Origin: an uncultured Bacteroidota bacterium
Lineage (GTDB): Bacteria; Bacteroidota; Bacteroidia; Chitinophagales; Chitinophagaceae
DNA: 7,572 nucleotides
Direction of reading: 5' to 3'
NCBI GenBank assembly: GCA_903913355.1
Contig: CAIWKU010000555.1
Location: 1-7,572, forward strand
Positions 1 to 5,658 of the stretch are shown here, piece after piece. The notes under the pieces were generated by a model. That model ran no database searches, was not told where the DNA came from, and saw only the letters and a list, made by a program, of their open reading frames with translations. The position numbers were made by a program, and so were the translations under genes. The first letter of the stretch is position 1. Each line of letters starts with the position of its first letter.

Positions 1-713
1 AAGATACCATTGATAAAGTGGCCCCCACCGAGGCAAGGGTATTGGTAACCGGTGAAAATGGAAGTGGAAAAGAATTGGTTGCCAGATGGCTGCATGAAAA
101 GAGTAACCGGGCAAATGCACCCATTATAGAAGTGAATTGTGCTGCCATACCCGGCGAATTGATTGAAAGCGAATTATTCGGTCATGAAAAAGGTTCTTTC
201 ACTTCAGCCGTAAAACAAAGAATCGGAAAATTTGAACAGGCCAATGGAGGCACTTTGTTTCTGGATGAAATTGGCGATATGAGTTTGAGTGCACAGGCAA
301 AAGTATTACGTGCTTTGCAGGAAGGAAAAATTACGCGGGTAGGCGGAGAGAAAGAGATATCAGTAGATGTTCGGGTAATTGCTGCTACCAATAAGGATTT
401 ACTTGCCGAAGTGGCAGAGAAAAATTTCAGGATGGATCTCTATCACCGGTTAAGTGTGATACTCGTGCATGTGCCTTCCTTAAACGACAGAAGAACAGAT
501 ATCCCTTTATTGGTAGATAAATTTCTGGCAGATATTGCTGTTGAATATGGCCAAGCCGTAAAATCGATAGACAAAAAAGCCATGGAAGCATTACAGCAAC
601 ATAACTGGACGGGCAATATCCGCGAACTCAGGAATGTGGTAGAAAGGCTGATCATTCTATCCGGAAAATCAATTGGTATGGAAGATGTGAGAAATTATGT
701 ATTGCCTATCTAA
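1..713 (+). CDS. Sigma-54-dependent activator, AAA+ domain, 5'-truncated, no C-terminal HTH
   Basis: This is the ATPase part of an NtrC-type enhancer-binding protein, which uses ATP to remodel sigma-54 RNA polymerase. The frame is open from base 3 (D-T-I-D-K before the GTG at 18), so the gene begins outside the window and that GTG is probably an internal Val codon. Counting from the GTG, Walker A is GENGSGKE (12-19), the sigma-54 contact loop is GSFTSA (59-64; consensus GAFTGA), Walker B is TLFLDE (79-84), two arginine-finger positions lie in FRMDLYHRL, and sensor II is GNIRELRN. The protein stops about 25 residues after sensor II, leaving no room for a Fis-type HTH. From family knowledge, the missing N-terminus is probably a receiver domain, giving a protein of about 380-390 aa; that part is not visible. 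It probably works without direct DNA binding, as described for Helicobacter FlgR. AAA+ assignment is near certain; target genes are unknown. Confidence 0.95.
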   Translation, partial: DTIDKVAPTEARVLVTGENGSGKELVARWLHEKSNRANAPIIEVNCAAIPGELIESELFGHEKGSFTSAVKQRIGKFEQANGGTLFLDEIGDMSLSAQAKVLRALQEGKITRVGGEKEISVDVRVIAATNKDLLAEVAEKNFRMDLYHRLSVILVHVPSLNDRRTDIPLLVDKFLADIAVEYGQAVKSIDKKAMEALQQHNWTGNIRELRNVVERLIILSGKSIGMEDVRNYVLPI

Positions 714-759
714 GCCCAAAACACCTTAATCATCTCCGTTGGCCCTTATTTAAGAAAAC

Positions 760-792
760 TTTCACCCGCAAACCGCCCTATTGTGGGTGAAA
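760..792 (+). terminator. 12-bp hairpin between activator gene and lepB (possible terminator or leader hairpin)
   Basis: TTTCACCCGCAA (760-771) pairs with TTGTGGGTGAAA (781-792): 12 bp with one G-U pair and a 9-nt loop. A T5 run follows at 799-803, but six bases away rather than adjacent, so termination may be weak. It may end the activator transcript. It also lies just upstream of the proposed lepB -7 box and could be an operator-like inverted repeat. Confidence 0.5.
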
Positions 793-796
793 AGGA

Positions 797-804
797 TATT
801 TTTG
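797..804 (+). promoter_or_regulatory. Candidate Bacteroidota -7 promoter element for lepB
   Basis: TATTTTTG matches TAnnTTTG exactly and ends 20 bases before the lepB ATG. No TTTG is visible at the expected -33 distance, because that stretch is occupied by the 760-792 hairpin. In AT-rich sequence an 8-mer match like this can occur by chance, so confidence is modest. Confidence 0.4.
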
Positions 805-824
805 TTACTACTTAACTGTTAACT

Positions 825-2333
825 ATGGGTCTAACTCTATTCATTATCGGAATTATTGGCTGGCATCTGGGCATGTATGGCATGTTTAAAAAAGCAGGCA
901 TTGAACCCTGGAAAGCATTCATTCCTTTTTATAATACCTGGCTGATTGTTGCCAAATGTAATATTCAGCGTTACTGGTTTTGGTTACAGTTAATACCCAT
1001 TGCCGGTCAGTTTATCACCATCTGGATCACGATTATCTTTGTGATGCATTTCAAAAAAGTATCTGTTCCCGATCATGCTGCCACTGTTTTCTTTCCCTTT
1101 ATTTATTTCCCCTACCTCGGGTTTTCCAAAAAAGAAAAATGGTATGGCAGCGAAATTCTGAAACATTATCATAAGCCAGCTTCCAGAGAATGGATTGATG
1201 CAGGTGTATTTGCGATTGTGGCAGCCACCCTTATCCGCACATTTGTTTTTGAGGCCTATGTGATTCCTACAGGCAGTATGGAAAAAACCCTGTTGATCAA
1301 TGATTTCCTGTTTGTCAATAAAATGAGTTACGGGGCACGTATACCGCAAACACCGATTTCTTTTCCGTTTGTGCACAATACCATGCCTTTTTCACAAACC
1401 ACCCCTTCTTATATTAAAGAGGTACAACTTCCCTATAAAAGATTACCCGCCATTACCGAAGTAAAAAGAAATGATGTAGTGGTATTCAATTTCCCGGCAG
1501 GGGATACCATTATCAATGATATCAACCATGGAAGTAAAGTGCCGTATTATGATGTATTGCGGGACACCTACAAAGGCAATAGAGAGGCCCTGGTTGCAAA
1601 TGAGAGCCCATTATTGGTTCATCCGATGGACAAAACAGATAACTACATCAAAAGATGTGTGGCTGTTCATGGGGATCAAATACAGGTGAAGGGGGGCGTA
1701 TTGTTTGTCAATAATCAACCCGCATTTATTCCGCCGGGTTCGCAAACTGAATATTTAGTAGTTACCAATGGCAGTCCTTTCCCGGAAGATTTTTTTAAGG
1801 AAGAGCTGGGCATTGATCCGGAAAACCCGGATGATCAGTTAGTACCTACCAACCAGCCCAATACACTCAAGATCAATATGACCCATGAGGAAGCTGAAAA
1901 AGTAAAAAGGCAACCGAATGTAAAATCCATCAGTCTGTATAATGATAATATGGTAGGACAGACATTCCCCTTTGATGAAGCAAATTATCCCTGGACGGTA
2001 GATAACTATGGACCCTTAACGGTTCCTAAAAAAGGGGACGTATTACCCTTAAACCCAAAAACCATTGCGCTTTACCGTCGTTTGATCATCACGTATGAAC
2101 ATAATACGATGGATGAAGTAAATGGGAAATACATTATTAATGGAAAAGAGGCCACCAGTTATACGACCAAATACGATTATTACTGGATGATGGGAGATAA
2201 CAGGCACCGTAGCCAGGATAGCCGTTTCTGGGGATTTGTTCCGGAAACCCATGTGGTGGGAAAAGCTTCCCTGATCTGGTTTAGCTGGGATAAAGGACCC
2301 AGATGGAAGCGCCTGTTTAATGGAATAAAATAA
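825..2333 (+). CDS. lepB: Signal peptidase I (S26 family) with N-terminal membrane extension
   Basis: An inner-membrane serine protease that removes signal peptides from exported preproteins. Residues 1-100 are hydrophobic, with several membrane stretches (about 3-20, 31-44, 51-74, 84-100) and short motifs such as IPFYNTW; this resembles the uncharacterised N-terminal domain (DUF5684-like) often fused to Bacteroidota signal peptidases. The usual signal-peptidase anchor follows (about 127-147). The catalytic Ser is Ser151 in PTGSMEKTL, the general-base Lys is Lys276 in YIKRCVAVHGD, and the C-terminal box GDNRHRSQDSR is at 457-467. At 502 aa it is longer than E. coli LepB (324 aa). The extra length is the N-terminal domain plus insertions between Ser and Lys (125 residues) and between Lys and GDN (about 180). 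The ATG at 825 starts directly at the first membrane segment. No Shine-Dalgarno is seen. A terminator follows, so it looks monocistronic. Confidence 0.97.
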   Translation: MGLTLFIIGIIGWHLGMYGMFKKAGIEPWKAFIPFYNTWLIVAKCNIQRYWFWLQLIPIAGQFITIWITIIFVMHFKKVSVPDHAATVFFPFIYFPYLGFSKKEKWYGSEILKHYHKPASREWIDAGVFAIVAATLIRTFVFEAYVIPTGSMEKTLLINDFLFVNKMSYGARIPQTPISFPFVHNTMPFSQTTPSYIKEVQLPYKRLPAITEVKRNDVVVFNFPAGDTIINDINHGSKVPYYDVLRDTYKGNREALVANESPLLVHPMDKTDNYIKRCVAVHGDQIQVKGGVLFVNNQPAFIPPGSQTEYLVVTNGSPFPEDFFKEELGIDPENPDDQLVPTNQPNTLKINMTHEEAEKVKRQPNVKSISLYNDNMVGQTFPFDEANYPWTVDNYGPLTVPKKGDVLPLNPKTIALYRRLIITYEHNTMDEVNGKYIINGKEATSYTTKYDYYWMMGDNRHRSQDSRFWGFVPETHVVGKASLIWFSWDKGPRWKRLFNGIK

Positions 2334-2359
2334 AATGTATACCTTTATTGACCGATGGG

Positions 2360-2392
2360 GTCCTCATGGCTAATGGCTTTGAGGACTTTTTT
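2360..2392 (+). terminator. Rho-independent terminator after lepB
   Basis: GTCCTCA (2360-2366) pairs perfectly with TGAGGAC (2380-2386), with a 13-nt loop and TTTTTT directly after (2387-2392). It lies 27 bases after the lepB stop and 17 before the cdd start, so cdd probably has its own promoter or depends on readthrough. Confidence 0.85.
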
Positions 2393-2408
2393 GTCTAAAT
2401 AGATTACC

Positions 2409-2894
2409 ATGAATCGAGAAACAATCAGTTTTACATTCGAAGTGTATGATTCGGTTGAAGAATTATCCGCAGAGGATGCCTGGCTGTTACAGGAAGCAAG
2501 AAAAGTAACCAACCAGGCCTATGCCCCTTATTCGCAATTCAATGTAGGCGCCATTGCCCGTTTAACCAATGGAGAAACCGTTACCGGCACCAACCAGGAA
2601 AATGCCAGCTACCCGGTAGGCTTGTGCGCCGAAAGAGTATTACTATCCGCTGCATCATCTATCTACCCCAATGTGCCCATAGAAACCATGGCCATCAGTT
2701 ATCACAATACAAAAGGAGAAAGCGACCGCCCCGTAACCCCCTGCGGCATCTGCCGACAAACCCTTGCAGAATACCAGCTACGTCTCAACCATCCCATTCG
2801 CCTAATCTTATCCGGCCTCGAAGGAAAAATCTATATCATCCCCCAATCAAATATGCTACTCCCCCTCGGCTTCAACAGCTCCGACCTACAATAA
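2409..2894 (+). CDS. cdd: Cytidine deaminase
   Basis: Catalyses hydrolytic deamination of cytidine and deoxycytidine to uridine and deoxyuridine in pyrimidine salvage, in the cytoplasm. It shows the family signature in order: YAPYSQFNVGA (substrate pocket), NQENASYP, then GLCAER with zinc ligand Cys73 and proton-shuttle Glu75, and PCGICRQ with zinc ligands Cys112 and Cys115. Three Cys ligands are typical of the short homotetrameric class (B. subtilis type) rather than the two-domain E. coli enzyme. At 161 aa it is slightly longer than the roughly 132-aa B. subtilis enzyme because of an N-terminal extension of about 25 residues. The ATG at 2409 lies 17 bases after the lepB terminator, with no Shine-Dalgarno. 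The last 150 bases are unusually C-rich and G-poor on this strand, continuing into the following intergenic stretch. The gene is convergent with ogt. Confidence 0.97.
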   Translation: MNRETISFTFEVYDSVEELSAEDAWLLQEARKVTNQAYAPYSQFNVGAIARLTNGETVTGTNQENASYPVGLCAERVLLSAASSIYPNVPIETMAISYHNTKGESDRPVTPCGICRQTLAEYQLRLNHPIRLILSGLEGKIYIIPQSNMLLPLGFNSSDLQ

Positions 2895-2928
2895 ATTCAA
2901 CCCCAAACTCCAAACCCCCAACCCCAAA
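2895..2928. repeat. C/A-only low-complexity spacer between convergent cdd and ogt
   Basis: After the first few bases (ATTCAA), the 34-bp spacer consists of repeated CCCCAAAC/CCAAACCCC-like words, with a single T. Read on the minus strand it is G/T-rich with runs GGGG, GGGGG, GG and GGGG, so it could form a weak G-quadruplex. No hairpin terminator is visible for either convergent gene. Confidence 0.6.
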
Positions 2929-3426
2929 CTAAAAAAGCGTTTGCACCCCATGCGCCACTTTAAACTCATGCCCCAATAACCATTTTTTCCGCCATTTCCC
3001 CCCCGAATAACCCACCAAGGAACTATCACTGCCAATAACCCGATGGCAGGGTATGATGATGGCAATATTATTTTTTCCATTCGCCGAAGCCGCTGCACGA
3101 ATGACTTTGGGATCACCCAGGCGTTTAGCGAGGTCCATATAGCTAATGGTTTTTCCATAAGCAATCTCCATCAACTCATTCCAAACCCTTGTTTGAAACT
3201 CTGTTCCTTCCTGGTGTACGGGTAGTGTGAAATTTTTGCGGCTGCCATGAAAATATTCAATCAATTGTTCGGTGCACTGGTGCATCACTTCGGTAATACC
3301 GGGCTCACCATACGTGAGCTGATCTGGGTTATCTACAAAAGTTAATTCACCGATATACTGATCTGTACCGCCCAGTTTAAGCAGTCCAATCGGACTCTCA
3401 TAATACGTATAATGCAGTTCACTCAT
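2929..3426 (-). CDS. ogt: Methylated-DNA--protein-cysteine S-methyltransferase (O6-alkylguanine-DNA alkyltransferase)
   Basis: A suicide DNA-repair protein that moves the alkyl group from O6-alkylguanine (and O4-alkylthymine) to its own cysteine. The acceptor is Cys127 in IPCHRVIG. Upstream of it are the helix-turn-helix region (GKTISYMDLAKRLGDP, 91-106) and the arginine-finger segment IRAAASANGKN (109-119; consensus RAVG-A---N). The substrate-pocket loop GYSGGKWRKKWLL follows (139-151). Residues 1-60 match the N-terminal domain of Ogt (YYESPIGLL). The length, 165 aa, is that of a stand-alone enzyme; there is no Ada N-terminal or AraC domain. The ATG at 3426 has no Shine-Dalgarno. Codons for Gly142-Gly143 form a run of seven C on the plus strand (2998-3004). 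It lies 125 bp downstream of csaA on the same strand, with its own candidate promoter. Confidence 0.96.
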   Translation of the reverse strand: MSELHYTYYESPIGLLKLGGTDQYIGELTFVDNPDQLTYGEPGITEVMHQCTEQLIEYFHGSRKNFTLPVHQEGTEFQTRVWNELMEIAYGKTISYMDLAKRLGDPKVIRAAASANGKNNIAIIIPCHRVIGSDSSLVGYSGGKWRKKWLLGHEFKVAHGVQTLF

Positions 3427-3450
3427 TGTAGGGCAAGATTCAGTACACCA

Positions 3451-3480
3451 TAAATATAGTATGTTGTAGAATTCTGCAAC
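3451..3480 (-). promoter_or_regulatory. Candidate ogt promoter with an 18-bp near-palindrome
   Basis: On the minus strand, TATATTTA (3458-3451) matches TAnnTTTG in all but the last base and lies about 25 bases before the ogt ATG. Directly upstream is GTTGCAGAATTCTACAAC (3480-3463), nine base pairs of dyad symmetry with one G-T mismatch and no spacer, sitting where a repressor or activator would meet polymerase. A TTAG, close to the -33 TTTG, lies 21 bases upstream of the -7 box. Function is inferred only. Confidence 0.35.
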
Positions 3481-3551
3481 TAATTTTCTGGTTTGACTTA
3501 GTTTTTTGGGATGATGATACCTGCCTCTTTGCTAAAATCGATGAACCCCCG

Positions 3552-3881
3552 TTAACCTATTTTTTGTCCGTTCAGCGTAGTTTTATCTGTTTGCAGCAGG
3601 ATCACCTGGTTATCTGCATCATACACACCCAATACAAGACATTCACTGAAAAAATTAGCAATCTGTCTGGGCGGAAAATTCACAACCGCTACCACCTGCT
3701 TACCCACCAGTTCCGAAACAGAATAATGATGTGTAATCTGCGCCGAACTTTTTTTAATACCCAAGGGTCCAAAATCAATCGTCAACTGATAAGCCGGCTT
3801 CCTAGCCTTCGGAAAATCAGCAGCTTCCAAAATGGTTCCGGAGCGAATATCTATTTTCTCAAAGTCTTCCCAGGAAATCAT
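3552..3881 (-). CDS. csaA: CsaA-type tRNA-binding-domain protein (export-related chaperone family)
   Basis: A short protein made of a single tRNA-binding OB fold, related to B. subtilis CsaA, which has been described as a chaperone acting with SecA and preproteins and resembles the C-terminal domain of MetRS/Trbp111. Recognisable stretches run through its whole length: WEDFEKIDIRSGTI near the N-terminus, FPKARKPAYQLTIDFG, IKKSSAQIT, VVAVVNFPPRQIANF, SECLVLG, and a C-terminal NGQKIG. I chose the ATG at 3881 (MISWEDF), giving 109 aa, the normal family size. An in-frame ATG at 3926 would add 15 residues that are only a translation of the octamer repeat upstream (KFSNFQI and similar). A weak promoter-like TTAGTTTG lies at 3980-3973 on the minus strand. 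No terminator is visible before ogt, so partial co-transcription with ogt is possible. Confidence 0.95.
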   Translation of the reverse strand: MISWEDFEKIDIRSGTILEAADFPKARKPAYQLTIDFGPLGIKKSSAQITHHYSVSELVGKQVVAVVNFPPRQIANFFSECLVLGVYDADNQVILLQTDKTTLNGQKIG

Positions 3882-3884
3882 AGT

Positions 3885-3956
3885 AATTTGAAAATTTGAA
3901 AATTTGAAAATTTGAAAATGAAGCAATTCCGCAATTCAGCAATTTGGCAATTTGAA
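3885..3956. repeat. Octamer tandem array, left arm (9 units of 8 bp)
   Basis: Nine 8-bp units in strict phase starting at 3885: four AATTTGAA, one degenerate AATGAAGC, then AATTCCGC, AATTCAGC, AATTTGGC and AATTTGAA. The array begins three bases upstream of the csaA ATG, so in the csaA message it reads TTCAAATT-type units right up to the start codon. A partner array in the opposite orientation lies at 4004-4043. The 47 bp between them (3957-4003) must hold the divergent promoters. Confidence 0.9.
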
Positions 3957-4003
3957 AATAGGTCTGTTCGCACAAACTAACGGAATTTCTGCTTACTTTC
4001 ATT

Positions 4004-4043
4004 TTCAAATTCTCAAATTCTCAAATTTTCAAATTCTCAAATT
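4004..4043. repeat. Octamer tandem array, right arm (5 units of 8 bp)
   Basis: Five units in strict 8-bp phase: TTCAAATT, CTCAAATT, CTCAAATT, TTCAAATT and CTCAAATT. This is the reverse complement of the left-arm unit AATTTGAA. It ends eight bases before the OsmC ATG, so the OsmC leader carries the same sense repeat as the csaA leader. Confidence 0.9.
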
Positions 4044-4051
4044 GTATTCTT

Positions 4052-4462
4052 ATGAAACGCAACGCAACCGCCGTTTGGAACGGTTCTGGAAAAGAGGGAA
4101 AGGGCACCCTTTCTACACAAAGTACTGTTTTGAACAAAACGCAATACTCATTTAATTCCCGCTTTGCAGAGGGAGTGGGTACCAATCCTGAAGAGTTAAT
4201 GGCTGCAGCACATGCAGGATGTTTTACCATGAAACTTACCTTCGTTTTAGGTGCAGCCGGGTTTACACCCGATGAACTGGAAACCAGTTGTGCGATTTCT
4301 TTGGAAGATGGGGTAATTACCAAATCTGAACTGGTGGTAAAAGCCAAAGTACCCGGTATCACACCTGCACAATTTCAGGAATGTGCGGCCGATGCAAAAG
4401 CCAATTGCCCGGTGAGCAAAGCGTATAATATGGAGATTAGCCTGGAAGCAAGCCTGGTGTAA
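4052..4462 (+). CDS. OsmC-family organic hydroperoxide reductase
   Basis: A thiol-dependent peroxidase of the OsmC/Ohr superfamily that reduces organic and inorganic hydroperoxides in the cytoplasm. Both reactive cysteines are present: Cys57 in AAAHAGCFTM (peroxidatic) and Cys119 in KANCPVSKAY (resolving). Arg37 (SRF) and Glu48 (NPEEL) occupy the positions of the conserved Arg and Glu that activate the peroxidatic thiol. At 136 aa it has the usual family length. The N-terminus (RNATAVWNGSGKEGKGTLST) resembles OsmC proper rather than Ohr. The ATG at 4052 directly follows the octamer array and no Shine-Dalgarno is visible. It is divergent from csaA and convergent with the SirB1-like gene, and it ends in its own terminator. 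The symbol is left empty because OsmC and related subgroups are not separable by eye. Confidence 0.94.
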   Translation: MKRNATAVWNGSGKEGKGTLSTQSTVLNKTQYSFNSRFAEGVGTNPEELMAAAHAGCFTMKLTFVLGAAGFTPDELETSCAISLEDGVITKSELVVKAKVPGITPAQFQECAADAKANCPVSKAYNMEISLEASLV

Positions 4463-4486
4463 TGATACAGGAATAGATAATTTATT

Positions 4487-4518
4487 GCAGCACGGATTAT
4501 ATCTGTGCTGCTTTTTTT
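4487..4518 (+). terminator. Rho-independent terminator after the OsmC gene
   Basis: GCAGCACGGA (4487-4496) pairs with TCTGTGCTGC (4502-4511), ten pairs including one G-U, with loop TTATA and a seven-T tail (4512-4518). It lies between two convergent stop codons. The opposite strand has only a mixed A/T tail, so it may serve the minus-strand gene weakly as well. Confidence 0.9.
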
Positions 4519-4528
4519 AGCGCCAGAC

Positions 4529-5401
4529 CTATTGATCCAACAGGTCTGCCAGACTAATCAGCTCTTTCTTCTTGTAATCATTAGAGGGCAGGTCAAAACA
4601 TTTGGCCACTTCTTCCAGTAAGATCTGGATGATGCGTTTATGGGATTGGGGTTTGAAATAAGAAGGAGAGGGAGGCACAGATATCCGCTTAAAATAATTT
4701 TCTACATCCTTATGCGAAAAAGCCTGCCCCGTGGTGGCATCTACATAAAAATGAATCTTATCCTGCGGGTGACCCACATAGGTTGCCGGATCATAATCGG
4801 AATGATAGAACGCAATGATACATTGCTTGGGGATATGAATAATCTTGGCATTGATATCCAGTAAATCGCACATCACCTGGTACAGGATCCCATTGGTTAA
4901 GGCGTTTCCTTTTTTGCTTTCCAGTACTTTATGAATAAAGAAATCTTCCGGGTGTTCGTAATTCACTTCCACCCCTTTTAGATTATAGTAATTGTAAATA
5001 ATGCTGGACAGCACATTCGCCTGCTCCAATGGCGTTAAAAAACTGTTTAGTTCCAGCCATACATTGCGTCGAATTTTTTCTATGTCCTGCAATACAGGGG
5101 TAGAATGCAGATCAGGATATTGAAATTTTGAAACCAGTAATGCCCCAAACAAAAGATCATGGTAGGCACTGTCTCTCCATTCAATCAAATCATTTCTCAG
5201 ATCGCTGAAATGTAAATGATGAATGATCATCTCAATACGTTCCTGCACATCCTGGCTAAGCGTGGTTTCCCATAAATGCTCCAGGTTGGGGATGATATTC
5301 TTCCCGTATGCCACGATCTTTTCCGATACGGTTGAATAAACTTCTTCATCCGGATCATCTATCAGGGTAAACAATGCATTGATTTCACGGGTTTCCTGCA
5401 T
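4529..5401 (-). CDS. SirB1-family / transglutaminase-like domain protein of unknown function
   Basis: A 290-aa cytoplasmic protein with no signal peptide or membrane segment. Residues 1-100 are helical and HEAT-like (INALFTLIDDPDEEVYSTV, IIPNLEHLWE, QERIEMIIHHL). The central part, about 115-230, resembles the SirB1 N-terminal / transglutaminase core 2 domain: HPEDFFIHKVLESKKGNALT, then GILYQVMCDLLDINAK, then FYVDATTGQAFSHKDVENYF, corresponding to the usual VLE-R-G-P-SL, family helix and FYIDPF-GG segments. Where related proteins often have LP-HF, this one has IPKQCIIAFYH. No catalytic triad can be claimed and no reaction is known for this family branch. I chose the ATG at 5401 (MQETREI); the longer frame to 5470 needs a TTG start and adds 23 residues unlike the family. 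The TAG stop lies just beyond the shared terminator, convergent with the OsmC gene. Confidence 0.85.
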   Translation of the reverse strand: MQETREINALFTLIDDPDEEVYSTVSEKIVAYGKNIIPNLEHLWETTLSQDVQERIEMIIHHLHFSDLRNDLIEWRDSAYHDLLFGALLVSKFQYPDLHSTPVLQDIEKIRRNVWLELNSFLTPLEQANVLSSIIYNYYNLKGVEVNYEHPEDFFIHKVLESKKGNALTNGILYQVMCDLLDINAKIIHIPKQCIIAFYHSDYDPATYVGHPQDKIHFYVDATTGQAFSHKDVENYFKRISVPPSPSYFKPQSHKRIIQILLEEVAKCFDLPSNDYKKKELISLADLLDQ

Positions 5402-5415
5402 AGGCTTGATCAATA

Positions 5416-5448
5416 CAAAAATGCTTTTTAAGGAACCATTCCTTGAAA
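5416..5448 (-). promoter_or_regulatory. Candidate promoter with 15-bp palindrome upstream of the SirB1-like gene
   Basis: On the minus strand, CATTTTTG (5423-5416) matches TAnnTTTG except for its first base and lies 14 bases before the ATG at 5401. Upstream is the perfect inverted repeat AAGGAA-TGG-TTCCTT (5444-5430), and TTTC (5448-5445) is a near match to a -33 box with 21-base spacing. The arrangement suggests an operator between promoter boxes, but all elements are short. Confidence 0.35.
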
Positions 5449-5627
5449 TACATCCTGTTTGTCTTGTCAAACTAAATTAAATTTTAGTTAGCATCCCCTG
5501 TTAAGTTATCCCATGACTGTGGAAATATGGGGAATTTGTTGAATAATAAAATACTTATATACACGTTACCACACAGCCACTTATATAAAAAATTTAAAAT
5601 TAACACCCGCCCATAGGCATAAATAAG

Positions 5628-5635
5628 TACTTTTG
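5628..5635 (+). promoter_or_regulatory. Candidate Bacteroidota -7 element for the desaturase gene
   Basis: TACTTTTG matches TAnnTTTG exactly and ends 23 bases before the desaturase ATG. No TTTG is seen at -33. The rest of the divergent region (5449-5627) is AT-rich and shows no other clear element. Confidence 0.45.
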
Positions 5636-5658
5636 CCCGGTATCATTTAAAGCGTATT

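Noticed and set aside
18..20. GTG as the true start of the activator gene
   Set aside because: The frame is open upstream and the preceding codons read D-T-I-D-K, which fit the conserved sequence before Walker A; the protein would otherwise lack part of its ATPase fold and its regulatory domain.
990..1376. 128-aa minus-strand reading frame opposite lepB
   Set aside because: It lies wholly inside the lepB coding region, which has intact catalytic motifs; its own translation has no recognisable domain and is a shadow.
2624..2932. 102-aa plus-strand frame overlapping cdd and the C/A spacer
   Set aside because: A Pro/Arg/Ser-rich product caused by the C-rich composition of the cdd 3' end read in another frame; no family resemblance.
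3427..3551. Small gene or RNA between csaA and ogt
   Set aside because: No start-to-stop frame of note and no stable structure beyond the 18-bp dyad already listed.
3564..3899. 111-aa plus-strand frame opposite csaA
   Set aside because: Antisense to a well-matched CsaA; no domain visible.
3952..4155. 67-aa plus-strand frame over the octamer array into the OsmC gene
   Set aside because: Its first part is translated repeat (FSNFQIL) and the rest is an out-of-frame shadow of the OsmC gene.
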